Below are positions 51,106 to 59,252 of a DNA stretch of 64,000 bases, piece after piece. Made by a program: the position numbers and the translations under genes. This DNA is from CAYFVR01 sp046541515. GTDB lineage: Bacteria > Desulfobacterota > Desulfobacteria > Desulfobacterales > Desulfococcaceae. The stretch covers positions 6,321 through 70,320 of the forward strand of contig JBKHDD010000007.1 in assembly GCA_046541515.1 (NCBI GenBank). The letters are read 5' to 3'. The number at the start of each line of letters is the position of its first letter. Position 1 is the stretch's first letter. Under the pieces are notes generated by a model. It was not told the origin of the DNA and made no database searches. It saw nothing but the letters and a program-made list of their open reading frames with translations.

Positions 51106-53225
51106 GGTTCCGTCTCCGTGGGGGCGTTCGGCCGACGGGCGCTGCGACTTCCGCCCAGGGCCGCGTAGGCCAGGATGCCGATGGTGGTTGAATTGTGCAG
51201 CACCGCGGAAACCAGCGGGGATATCCGCCCCGTGCCCGCCATCAGCAGAATCAGGGAATTCAGCCCCACGGCCTGATAAAAAGAGTTCCGGATCACCTCT
51301 TGCGCCCGCACCGCAATTCGCCGGGCGGTGACCAGCCCCCGCAAATCCTCCCGCAACAGCAATACCCGGGCCGATTCCCGCGCCAAATCCGCCGCCTCGG
51401 GCACGGCCACGCCCACGTCCGCCGACACCAGGGCCGGGGCGTCGTTTACGCCGTCGCCCACAAAGGCGAGTCGGCGACCCTCCGCCTTCAGCTCCCCGAC
51501 GATCCGGGCCTTGTCCTCCGGCTTCAAATCCCAGTGGACCACGTCCAGACCGTCCAGCCCGGCGGCCACGGCCTTGGCGGTTTCCTCGTGGTCGCCGGTC
51601 AGCATAACCGTCTTCTCGATGCCCAGGGCCTTCAGCTCCCGCAGCACCTCGGCGGACTCCGGCCGGGTTTCGTCCCGGACGGCAATCATGCCGATGCACC
51701 GATCCTCCCGGGCCACGTAGAGCAACCCCTTGCCCTCGCTTCGCAGCCGCCGGGCGGCCTCGTCTCCGGCGGAGCAGTCGATGCCCTCGTCGTCGTGGAG
51801 GAAGTGGCGGCTGCCCACCATGATTTGAACGCCGTCCACGTAGGCGGACACGCCGTGGGCCACCACGAAATCCACCTGGCCGGCGGCCGGCACGGCCACC
51901 CCCCGATCCGCCGCCGCCCGCACCACGGCTTTGGCCACCGGATGGGCGTAATGGGCCTCGGCGGCGGCGGCCAGGGCCAACAGCGTATCGGGCGTCACGT
52001 CGGTCAGGGGAAGAATGTCGGTGGCCTTCAGCCGTCCCCGGGTGAGGGTGCCGGTTTTGTCGAACACCACCGTGTCCACCTGGGAAAGCACGTCGATGGC
52101 CTCGCCGCCCTTCAGCAGCACGCCCTCCCGGGCCGCCGCGAACATCCCCATCTTCACCGCCACCGGGGAGGCCACCTTTACGGCGCAAGAATAATCCACC
52201 GTAAGCACCGAAGCGGCCCGCCGCACGTCCCGGGTCAGCAGAAACAGCAGAATGCCCAGAAAGAGGGTGATGGGCACCAACCGGTCGGCCAGGGCGTCGC
52301 TTTGCTTTTGGGAATCCGACTTTCGGCGCACCGAGGTTTCCAGGAACCGCCCGATTCGGGCCATGCCGGTTTCCGCGCCCACGGTCCGGACGTCGATCCG
52401 CAGGCGGCCCTCCTCCACCACCGAACCGGAAAGAACCTCCGAGCCGGGCGCAACGTGGATGGGGATCGACTCGCCGGTGATGGAACTCTGGTTGATGGAA
52501 GCCTCGCCGTCCACCACCCGGCCCTCCACCGGGATCAGCTCGCCCGGGCCGCGAATCAGCACGTCGCCCAACACCAGCTCTTCCAGTGGAATGGCCACTT
52601 CGTTGCCCTCCCGCTCCACCCGGACGGTTTCCACCTGGGGCCGAAGAAGGCTCTTGAGCAGGTCGGTGGTTTTTTCCTCGGAAAGCCGATCCAGATACGC
52701 GCCCAGGGCCAGCAGCGAGCCGATGGCGTTGGCGGTGAAATAGTCGCCGCGCAGCAGGGAAATGCCCACCGCCGAGGCGTCCAGCACCTCCACTTTGGGG
52801 CCCCGCGCGATCAGGGTTTCAACCCCCCGCGCGACGGTGGGCAGGCCCAAAATCCAGCTGGCCGGCGCGGTCACGCGGCGGGGCGTGGAACGAAGGACAA
52901 AAGCGAGGAGGCCACGAAGGGCCACGCCGCCCGGGCCCACCTCGGTCTCCCGCTCGGCGTCGGCCCGCCAGGCTTCCTCCGGCGGCCGTTCCAGAATGGC
53001 CCGAACCCGTTCCGGCGCTTCGGCGTCCTCATCGTGCCGCACCGTCACGCTGGCGGCCTGGGGATTGATCCGCACCGACGTCACCCCTGGAAGCCCCCCG
53101 ATCAGGGCCTCCAGCCAGGAGAGATCCAGGGCCGGGTCGTGCAGCGACGGGCAGATAAACCGGACGCGGCCCGGTATCTGATGCGCCACCCGAATCCCTC
53201 CGCGGGTCGGTCCGCTGGACGTCAT
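51090..53225 (-). CDS. P1B-type ATPase with SCA metal motif (FezB-like)
   Basis: 711 residues from ATG 53225, overlapping the small membrane gene by ATGA. The N-terminus has an HMA-like fold without the CxxC metal motif (VAHQIPGRVRFICPSLHDPA). The actuator motif ITGESIP, phosphorylation motif FDKTGTLTRG, HP motif HYAHPVAKAV and GDGVNDAPAL are complete. In the metal-site helix the usual CPC is replaced by SCA (VDYSCAVKVASP). P1B ATPases with this type of site and a GRxR-type N-terminal domain are the core pumps of ferrosomes. It should move iron into an organelle or out of the cytosol. Confidence 0.82.
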   Translation of the reverse strand: MTSSGPTRGGIRVAHQIPGRVRFICPSLHDPALDLSWLEALIGGLPGVTSVRINPQAASVTVRHDEDAEAPERVRAILERPPEEAWRADAERETEVGPGGVALRGLLAFVLRSTPRRVTAPASWILGLPTVARGVETLIARGPKVEVLDASAVGISLLRGDYFTANAIGSLLALGAYLDRLSEEKTTDLLKSLLRPQVETVRVEREGNEVAIPLEELVLGDVLIRGPGELIPVEGRVVDGEASINQSSITGESIPIHVAPGSEVLSGSVVEEGRLRIDVRTVGAETGMARIGRFLETSVRRKSDSQKQSDALADRLVPITLFLGILLFLLTRDVRRAASVLTVDYSCAVKVASPVAVKMGMFAAAREGVLLKGGEAIDVLSQVDTVVFDKTGTLTRGRLKATDILPLTDVTPDTLLALAAAAEAHYAHPVAKAVVRAAADRGVAVPAAGQVDFVVAHGVSAYVDGVQIMVGSRHFLHDDEGIDCSAGDEAARRLRSEGKGLLYVAREDRCIGMIAVRDETRPESAEVLRELKALGIEKTVMLTGDHEETAKAVAAGLDGLDVVHWDLKPEDKARIVGELKAEGRRLAFVGDGVNDAPALVSADVGVAVPEAADLARESARVLLLREDLRGLVTARRIAVRAQEVIRNSFYQAVGLNSLILLMAGTGRISPLVSAVLHNSTTIGILAYAALGGSRSARRPNAPTETEPCTSR

Positions 53226-53485
53226 TGCCGTTGCCATCTCCGGTCACGGGAGGGATAGAGGGAATAGTGCCAGAACGAAAAGCCAATCAGCGCGACGCCC
53301 GCGCCGATATGGAGACCGGTCGCCTTTCGCCCTTGGAAACCGGAGTAGACCAAGGTCCCAAGGGAAACGGCCATTCCCACTTTGGCCCAGCTTCGCCGGC
53401 TGGACAGATCCCATGTCGGCCCGGGCGGGCCCGCTTGAGACCGGGGTTGGGGTTGAGGGAGCGGACCCATCATCCGACCATTCAT
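53222..53485 (-). CDS. small two-helix membrane protein of the ATPase operon
   Basis: 87 residues from ATG 53485 behind AGGAG. A Pro/Gln-rich N-terminus (GPLPQPQPRSQAGPPGPTWD) is followed by two hydrophobic segments (KVGMAVSLGTLVYSGFQG and GLHIGAGVALIGFSFWHYSLY). Overlaps the ATPase by ATGA, implying a stoichiometric partner. It resembles the small membrane proteins found beside ferrosome ATPases. Confidence 0.7.
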   Translation of the reverse strand: MNGRMMGPLPQPQPRSQAGPPGPTWDLSSRRSWAKVGMAVSLGTLVYSGFQGRKATGLHIGAGVALIGFSFWHYSLYPSRDRRWQRQ

Positions 53486-53558
53486 GAAACTGCTCCTTTC
53501 TGAAAACGGCATCGCCGGGGGCGGGCCAATCGACGCCGCGCCCCGGCGTCCGCGATCG

Positions 53559-54035
53559 TTAATCGGACCCGCGTCGACCCATTTCCGCCTTGACGTCCTG
53601 AACGTGCTCCTTGAACTCTTCCATGCCGCCGCGAAGGCCGCTCCAGGCGGTCACCGCGCCCCGAATCAGGGTTCGCTGCACCGTGGGATGGGTCAGCACA
53701 AACACGGTGGCCGCGCCAATCAGCAGCCCCTTCACGTAGACGCCGTTGGAAAAGTTGAACCAACCGCCCCGGGTGAAAACCCCGCCGGGACCCTGGGAAG
53801 CAGAAGGGGACATGGCTTGAGAACCGTCCATGTGTCCGGGATACGCCGCGTATTCGGGGTATGCGGCACATCCTGGATACGAGACGTATCCAGGATGGGC
53901 GGCGTAACCGGCGGCCGGCCATCCCCCCGGCGCCCCGGAGAAATAAGCCCCGTGATGCCCAAAGGCCGGCCCATATCCCGTCCCCCCCGGGTACGGGGAA
54001 GTGCCGGCGCCGGACGCGTAATGATCATAAGACAT
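53559..54035 (-). CDS. Gly/Tyr-rich protein with one membrane helix
   Basis: 158 residues behind AAGGAG. Residues 1-90 are low-complexity Gly/Tyr/Pro/Ala repeats (YAAHPGYVSYPGCAAYPEYA). Residues 100-118 form a hydrophobic segment, VYVKGLLIGAATVFVLTH, and the tail is amphipathic (TAWSGLRGGMEEFKEHVQDV). The KGxxxGAA segment and the following TV...W pattern recur in the 54714 protein. Low-complexity plus membrane anchor suggests a structural protein of a membrane compartment. Confidence 0.65.
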   Translation of the reverse strand: MSYDHYASGAGTSPYPGGTGYGPAFGHHGAYFSGAPGGWPAAGYAAHPGYVSYPGCAAYPEYAAYPGHMDGSQAMSPSASQGPGGVFTRGGWFNFSNGVYVKGLLIGAATVFVLTHPTVQRTLIRGAVTAWSGLRGGMEEFKEHVQDVKAEMGRRGSD

Positions 54036-54068
54036 GAAGTTTGACTCCTTCCCGCGAAGGAAATGGGG

Positions 54069-54503
54069 TTACTCCGCGGCGGCCGCGGGCGCCTTTGGCG
54101 CGCACATCCCTGCCGTCAGGCCATCCCACAGGTATTTGGTCCCTGTGGCCACGGCGATGGTGCCGAGCAGGTTCAGCGTGGTTCCCCGGGGATTGGCGTA
54201 GCCCATCACCAGCGTGGCAACGCCGGTGGCCACAGCCGCGCCCGCGGTTTCCCGGGCCGTGTCTTGCACCGCCTGCCGGGGATCGATCTGGGCTTCCCGC
54301 ACGCCCCGAATGTTCTTGGCCGCCGATGCGGTCCCGCCGATCAGCGCGCCCAGCCCCGCCATCATCAGGGCGGCGCGGGACGGATACCCCATGATGGAAT
54401 ACCCGTATGGATAGACGTAGCCTTGCCCGGCGTAAGCGGGATTGACGTAACCCGTCCCGTAATAACCACCGGTGGCGTACGGGTATTCGGCATAATTGGA
54501 CAT
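54069..54503 (-). CDS. Tyr/Gly-rich N-terminus, three-helix membrane protein
   Basis: 144 residues behind AAGGAGG. Residues 1-40 are rich in Tyr and Gly (YATGGYYGTGYVNPAYAGQG). Three Gly/Ala-rich hydrophobic segments follow: ALMMAGLGALIGGTASA, AGAAVATGVATLVMGYA and LLGTIAVATGTKYLW. No known family. One of five such proteins in the operon. Confidence 0.65.
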   Translation of the reverse strand: MSNYAEYPYATGGYYGTGYVNPAYAGQGYVYPYGYSIMGYPSRAALMMAGLGALIGGTASAAKNIRGVREAQIDPRQAVQDTARETAGAAVATGVATLVMGYANPRGTTLNLLGTIAVATGTKYLWDGLTAGMCAPKAPAAAAE

Positions 54504-54600
54504 GGTGGTTCCTCCTTGAATGAATTTGGATGACTCGAAAAAAATGGGGTTGCCGGCGGTCTATCCGCCGGACGGGAATAATGGGTTTCCATCTCGTCGC

Positions 54601-54673
54601 GAGGCGCCGCCTCGCAATGGCGTAACGGTGGCGCCGCCTCCCGTCAGGCAAGGCGGAGCCTGGGAACGAAAAC
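54601..54673. repeat. dispersed palindromic element (GGCGGAGCC type), copy 2
   Basis: Reverse-complement relative of 4889-4963, ending GGCGGAGCCTGGGAACG. It lies in the 210-bp gap between two genes of the ferrosome-like operon, so it would be part of that transcript and could form a strong RNA hairpin. Confidence 0.7.
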
Positions 54674-54713
54674 CGTCGGCGTGGGCCCGTTGCGGCCCAT
54701 TGGGCCAATCGGT

Positions 54714-55778
54714 TTACGCGCCGGGGGTCTGGTCGCCCGCGGAGGCCGATTCGCCCCCTTCGGCGGCGTCCTTGGAACCGCCCTGGAAGATGCCCCAGAT
54801 GCCGGCGAAGGTTTCGGTCACCGCGCCCTTCACCGTTTCGTTTCCGATCAGCAGGGCCGCCGCCGCCCCCACGACGACGCCTTTCCAGAATTGACCGTCG
54901 TAGCCCTGCATGAGGCCCATGATTTTTTCCACGTTGGGCTTGCCGTTGGCAATGTCGCAGGCCGCCTCCATCCACTGGGCGTAGCGTTGCGCCTGGATGC
55001 ACGGATCGACCCCGGGCCCCATGCCCGGTCCGCCCATGCCATGACCCATGCCGGGACCGGCCATTCCGGGACCCATGCCCGGGACGCCCATGCCGGGACC
55101 CATGCCCGGGACGCCCATGCCATGACCCATGCCCGGACCGCCCATGCCGGGACCCATGCCCGGGACGCCCATGCCATGCCCCATGCCCGGGCCGGCCATT
55201 CCGTGGCCGCCCATGCCCGCGCGGGGATTGGCGTACGGGCCGCCTTGATGTCTCTCGCACGAATGGGAATCGTCCGCTTTCATGCCCGGGTGGCCGTATT
55301 CCGCCCCGCCCTGGGGGCCGCCGTAGCCGGGCATCCCCTGACCATGAGCAGAACCGCCGGCCATGTCGGGATTCCCCGCCGCCTTTTCCCCGCACCCGCA
55401 GCCGCCGGCGGATTCGCCGCCCGGCCCCGCCGACCCGTGACCCGGATTCCCCGAACCGCCGCCGGGCGTGGCCATTCCCGGACCGGGACCGGCCGGGCCA
55501 AAGGGCGGGACGCCCGCCATTCCAAGCGGGCCCATGCCGGGACCGGCCATCCCCGGATGCAGCAAAAAAGGATTCCCGCCCGCTTGCGGTCCCCCGACGT
55601 TCGGACCGGCGGCGTTTTGGGGACCGTGGGCGGACTGTTCGCATTTGTCGGGGCCGCCGCTCGATTTTCCGCTCCCGGACGCGCCGGCGTATTCCCTTTT
55701 CGGACCGCCGGCTTCGGCGCCCGGCTTCTCCGGTGCGTTTTCGCGATGTTGCGGATAGCCTTCTCCAGCCTGTGTCAT
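54714..55778 (-). CDS. long Met-Gly-Pro repeat protein with membrane anchor
   Basis: 354 residues from ATG 55778 behind GGAG. Residues 60-265 are low complexity: over 20 degenerate units of GMG(P/H/V)GM, with few charged residues and a CGCGEK site. The C-terminal domain (residues 268-325) is conserved-looking: CIQAQRYAQWMEAACDIANG, then FWKGVVVGAAAALLIG and a TFAGIWGIFQGG tail that parallels the 53559 protein. Met-rich repeats could bind metal or form a scaffold. DNA repeats at 55016-55205 reflect the units. Confidence 0.7.
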   Translation of the reverse strand: MTQAGEGYPQHRENAPEKPGAEAGGPKREYAGASGSGKSSGGPDKCEQSAHGPQNAAGPNVGGPQAGGNPFLLHPGMAGPGMGPLGMAGVPPFGPAGPGPGMATPGGGSGNPGHGSAGPGGESAGGCGCGEKAAGNPDMAGGSAHGQGMPGYGGPQGGAEYGHPGMKADDSHSCERHQGGPYANPRAGMGGHGMAGPGMGHGMGVPGMGPGMGGPGMGHGMGVPGMGPGMGVPGMGPGMAGPGMGHGMGGPGMGPGVDPCIQAQRYAQWMEAACDIANGKPNVEKIMGLMQGYDGQFWKGVVVGAAAALLIGNETVKGAVTETFAGIWGIFQGGSKDAAEGGESASAGDQTPGA

Positions 55779-55866
55779 GGATGTTCTCCTTCCGAAAAAC
55801 GGTAACGGTACAAAGTGGAATTCATCATTTCCGGGCGCCGGCGCAAGCCGGGACCGACGCACTCCG

Positions 55867-56340
55867 TCAGCCGGTCGCTGGGGACGATTCGAAGGATTCC
55901 GACTCGCCGGACGGAGCCGCGAAAAACATGGAATCCGCGGCGGAATGCAAAAAATAGGAAACGGCGGCGACCACGCCGCCATAGATCGCCAGTTTCATGG
56001 ATTGCCGAACCGGGACGGCCGAAGAAACCCCGACCGCCGCGGTCGCCGCGATGTTCACGCAGACGCCGGTGACCAACGCCCGCCCAAAGGCGGCGGGAGC
56101 GGAGATTTCTCCCCGCTGGACGCGGTTTAGGTTGCGACCCAGGGTGAACGTACCGGCCAGGGTCGAGGCCACAACCACGCCGGACAAGGAATTCAGCGGG
56201 GAATGGGGGAAAGGAGCGATCCCGGCCGGCGAGGCCACGAATCCGGACCCGACGTGCTGATAATAATCGTGGGGCGCGCCGCCGGGATACGCGCCCGGCG
56301 GAATGGCTACATGGGCGTATTGGCCGTGTTGGTGTTTCAT
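55867..56340 (-). CDS. three-helix membrane protein with His/Tyr-rich N-terminus
   Basis: 157 residues. Residues 1-45 contain His and Tyr (MKHQHGQYAHVAIPPGAYPG, HDYYQH). Hydrophobic segments follow: LSGVVVASTLAGTFTLG, ALVTGVCVNIAATAAVGVSS and LAIYGGVVAAVSYFLHSAAD. Similar in layout to the 54069 protein. The His-rich start could bind iron. Located 58 bp after the second ATPase gene. Confidence 0.65.
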   Translation of the reverse strand: MKHQHGQYAHVAIPPGAYPGGAPHDYYQHVGSGFVASPAGIAPFPHSPLNSLSGVVVASTLAGTFTLGRNLNRVQRGEISAPAAFGRALVTGVCVNIAATAAVGVSSAVPVRQSMKLAIYGGVVAAVSYFLHSAADSMFFAAPSGESESFESSPATG

Positions 56341-56398
56341 GAAAAAAGTCTTCCGTTTCGCGGCAAGGCCGCTCCGTCGGGTAAACAGGGAAGGGGCG

Positions 56399-58687
56399 TC
56401 ATCCGGTTTTTCCGGCGATGGGAAAGGCGACCACCCGGTTTTCCGCTTTCACATGGGCATCCGGGGCGGGCCGCCGCTCCTTTTTGGACCGCCTGGCCAC
56501 CATGTAGGGCGCTTCATAGGCCAGCAGCCGACTGGAATTGGCCAGAATGCCGGCGGTATGGATTACGTGGAACAGACCCGCCAGCACCGGGGACAGCAAC
56601 CCGGCGGCGCCCAGGACGACCCCGGCCAGATTCGTCCCGGTGGCCAGCCAAAAATTCTGATGGACCACCTTCATGGTCGCGCGGCTGAGGGACCGCACGT
56701 AGACCACCCCCGTCAGCTCGTCCTTCACCAGGGCGACGTCCGCCGCCTCGATGGCCACCTCCGATCCACCCGCGCCCATGGCGATCCCCACGTCGGCCTC
56801 CGCCAACGCCAAGGCGTCGTTGATGCCGTCTCCGACCATCAGGACCTTCCGGCCCTCGGCCTTGAGGTTGCGGACGATGTCCGATTTTTCTTCGGGCAAC
56901 ACCGAGTAGAAGCACTCGGAAATGCCCAAATCGTCGGTGAGGCTCAGGGCGGTGCATTCCTCGTCGCCGGTGATCAAAGCGATGTCCAGCCCCTCGTCCC
57001 GGAAATGTCGCACCACCTCGCCGGCGGCGGCCCGGGTCTGGTTGGCGAAGCCCATCAGGCCAACGACGTTTCGGTCCCGGGCCACGAAGACGGCGGTCAG
57101 GCCCCGGTCGTGCATTCGTTCGTGGTGGGCCTGAACCGGGGAAAGGGCGACCTCGAATTTTCGCATAAGCTTGGCGTTGCCGATGAGCACCTCCGCCCCC
57201 CGGATTTCGGAGCGGACCCCTTTGCCCAGAAAGTATTCGCAAACGTCGTGGGGGAAGGGTTCCACCCGTTGGCGTTCGCATTCGTCCTGAATGGCCCGGG
57301 CCAGGGGATGGGAGTTGTGCCGCTCGGCGGAACCGGCGAGCTGGAGGATTTCCTTCTCTTCCGCGCCGGGGGCCGGGACGATTTCCCGAAGCGCCGGCTG
57401 GTTGGTGGTGAGGGTGCCGGTTTTGTCGAAGCAGACCACGTCCACCCGGCCGACTTCTTCCAGGTAGCGCCCGCCTTTGATGAGAATGTGGCGGCGGGCG
57501 GCGGCGCTCATGGCGGCGGCCACGGCGGTGGAGGCGGCCAACACGGTGGCGCAGGGGCAGGCCATGACCAGCATGACGGTGAAGGCCCGCCAGGGGCTGG
57601 CGGTCAGCAACAACGTTCCCAGGGTCGAGACGAACCCCACCCGGATCAGCCGCCGGGCCAGCTCCTCGGCCACGCCCTCGATGGGCGCCTTGTTCTCAAG
57701 GGATTCTTCCACCATGCCAAGAATGCGGGAGAGATAGGTGCGGTCGCCCACCCGTTCGGCCCGGACGTGGAGCACGCCTTCCCGGACGAAGGTGCCGGCG
57801 TAAATCAGATCGCCCGGGCCTTTGGGGCTCGGCTCGGACCGGCCGTTGATGGGGGATTCGTCCAGAATCGCCTCGCCGTCCACCACCCGGCCGTCCACGG
57901 AAATCTTCTCGCCGGCGTGCACCGCCACCAGATCGCCGGGGTTGACTTCGGACACGGCCATTTCCACTTCCACGCCGTCCACCACCACGTAGGTGTTCTT
58001 GGCCGTCACCTCCAGAATGTCCCGGATGGCCCGGCGGGAGCGCTCCGTGATCCAGGCGGTCATCCATTCGCCGCCGGCGGTGATCCAGAGAATCTCCAGC
58101 GCGGCCAGGGCCTGACCGGCGGCGGTGGCGGCCACGATGGCCCCGCCGAGGAACGTCTCCAGGCTCCACCGGCCGGCCCGGGCGTCCCGAACGCCGCGAA
58201 AGACCAGGGGCAGGGCGGCCACCAGAGAAATGATCCCCAGGGGAGACCAGAGCGTCTGGGCGACGGCCACGCCCATGATCTTTTCCGCCGCAACGGCGGT
58301 ACCGGCGATTCCGCCCAGCCCGACGAAGCGCCCCAGGGCCCGGCGGGAATCCACCGGTCGGTCGGCGCCGGAACAAACCCGGCAGTCGGTTGACGGGGGA
58401 GGGAAGGCGGCGTGGAGGGTTTCCTGAAGCCGCTCCTTCATCCGTTCCGGCATCCGGGGCTCCGGCCGAAAGCCCACGATCAGGCTGCCGCAGGCGACAT
58501 TGGTCCGGGACCAGATCACCCCTTCCAGCGACTTCAGCGCTTCTTCCAAGGTCCGGGCGAGGTTTTGATCCCCCCGCATGGGCCGAACCCGAAACCGGAT
58601 TCGGCCGGGAATGGCGTGGCGGATTTCCCAGCGTTTCCGAGACGATGTTCCGAGATTGCAGGTCGCTGCGTTCGTGGATTGCGTCAT
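56399..58687 (-). CDS. P1B-type ATPase with CPC site but altered actuator motif
   Basis: 762 residues from ATG 58687. A degenerate HMA-like N-terminus (EIRHAIPGRIRFRVRPMRGD) without CxxC resembles that of the 51090 ATPase. The metal-site helix has ACPCATVLAAST, phosphorylation motif FDKTGTLTTN, HNSHPLARAI and GDGINDALALA. In the actuator domain the TGES loop reads NGRSEP, so the Glu needed for dephosphorylation is missing. The pump may be slow, sensory, or structural. First gene of the operon. Confidence 0.82.
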   Translation of the reverse strand: MTQSTNAATCNLGTSSRKRWEIRHAIPGRIRFRVRPMRGDQNLARTLEEALKSLEGVIWSRTNVACGSLIVGFRPEPRMPERMKERLQETLHAAFPPPSTDCRVCSGADRPVDSRRALGRFVGLGGIAGTAVAAEKIMGVAVAQTLWSPLGIISLVAALPLVFRGVRDARAGRWSLETFLGGAIVAATAAGQALAALEILWITAGGEWMTAWITERSRRAIRDILEVTAKNTYVVVDGVEVEMAVSEVNPGDLVAVHAGEKISVDGRVVDGEAILDESPINGRSEPSPKGPGDLIYAGTFVREGVLHVRAERVGDRTYLSRILGMVEESLENKAPIEGVAEELARRLIRVGFVSTLGTLLLTASPWRAFTVMLVMACPCATVLAASTAVAAAMSAAARRHILIKGGRYLEEVGRVDVVCFDKTGTLTTNQPALREIVPAPGAEEKEILQLAGSAERHNSHPLARAIQDECERQRVEPFPHDVCEYFLGKGVRSEIRGAEVLIGNAKLMRKFEVALSPVQAHHERMHDRGLTAVFVARDRNVVGLMGFANQTRAAAGEVVRHFRDEGLDIALITGDEECTALSLTDDLGISECFYSVLPEEKSDIVRNLKAEGRKVLMVGDGINDALALAEADVGIAMGAGGSEVAIEAADVALVKDELTGVVYVRSLSRATMKVVHQNFWLATGTNLAGVVLGAAGLLSPVLAGLFHVIHTAGILANSSRLLAYEAPYMVARRSKKERRPAPDAHVKAENRVVAFPIAGKTG

Positions 58688-58911
58688 GTCGTCCGTCCAT
58701 TCCGTTTTCCGTTGCCGGGTCGACTTGGCGGAGGTGCGGTTTGAGTCGTGAAAACGGAGAATTCTGGTTCGAAAGTTCCAGCGGCCCCTCCACAACGGGG
58801 CAGGAATCGGCCGTCAGATCAGCCCGTCAACGGAAAACCCGGCGGGGGTGGAAAGTGGGCGTCCCCCTCGGTCGCGATGGACGCGCCGGGAATTAAAATG
58901 GCGACGCCAAC

Positions 58912-58959
58912 ATTCTATCCAAACTCAAATTAAGTTCGATCATTCCAACTTTTAGGCCC
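58912..58959. promoter_or_regulatory. putative promoter and two iron-type boxes of the ferrosome-like operon
   Basis: On the minus strand a TAGAAT -10-like hexamer lies at 58917-58912. TCAAATTAAGTTCGA (58925-58939, member of the five-copy motif) overlaps the -35 region, and CCAACTTTTAGGCC (58945-58958) is the third copy of the motif at 50173 and 50279. Both boxes together suggest tight metal control. From 58960 to 59252 I see no gene. Confidence 0.5.
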
Positions 58960-59252
58960 AAAAAAAATCGGCCGATGGGCCGCGTCCAAATTCGGGAAAG
59001 GATCAAGGGGGAACTGGTCGCCGCCGTTGGATTTCGATCAATCCGCCCCATGCAATCGTTTCCCGAATCCCAATGCCGATTCCCCGAAACGAGGATGTTG
59101 TATAGAGCAAATAGAGTTTTGAAGTCAAGTCTTTTTTAGGGTGACCAAAACTTCATCCGTCGGCCGCGTTCCCACTGGAAGCGAAATGCGATCGACGGAA
59201 ATGGCGCGCGAGTGCAAGAAGAGGGATTGACTTGGCGGCAATCGGGGATTGT

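Noticed and set aside
55016..55205. Regular DNA repeats considered as a CRISPR array
   Set aside because: Units are short, contiguous and in frame with Met-Gly-Pro codons; there are no spacers.
53559..56340. Low-complexity proteins considered as out-of-frame artefacts
   Set aside because: Each has its own ribosome binding site in most cases, a hydrophobic C-terminal segment and a place in one operon, so they are kept as genes.
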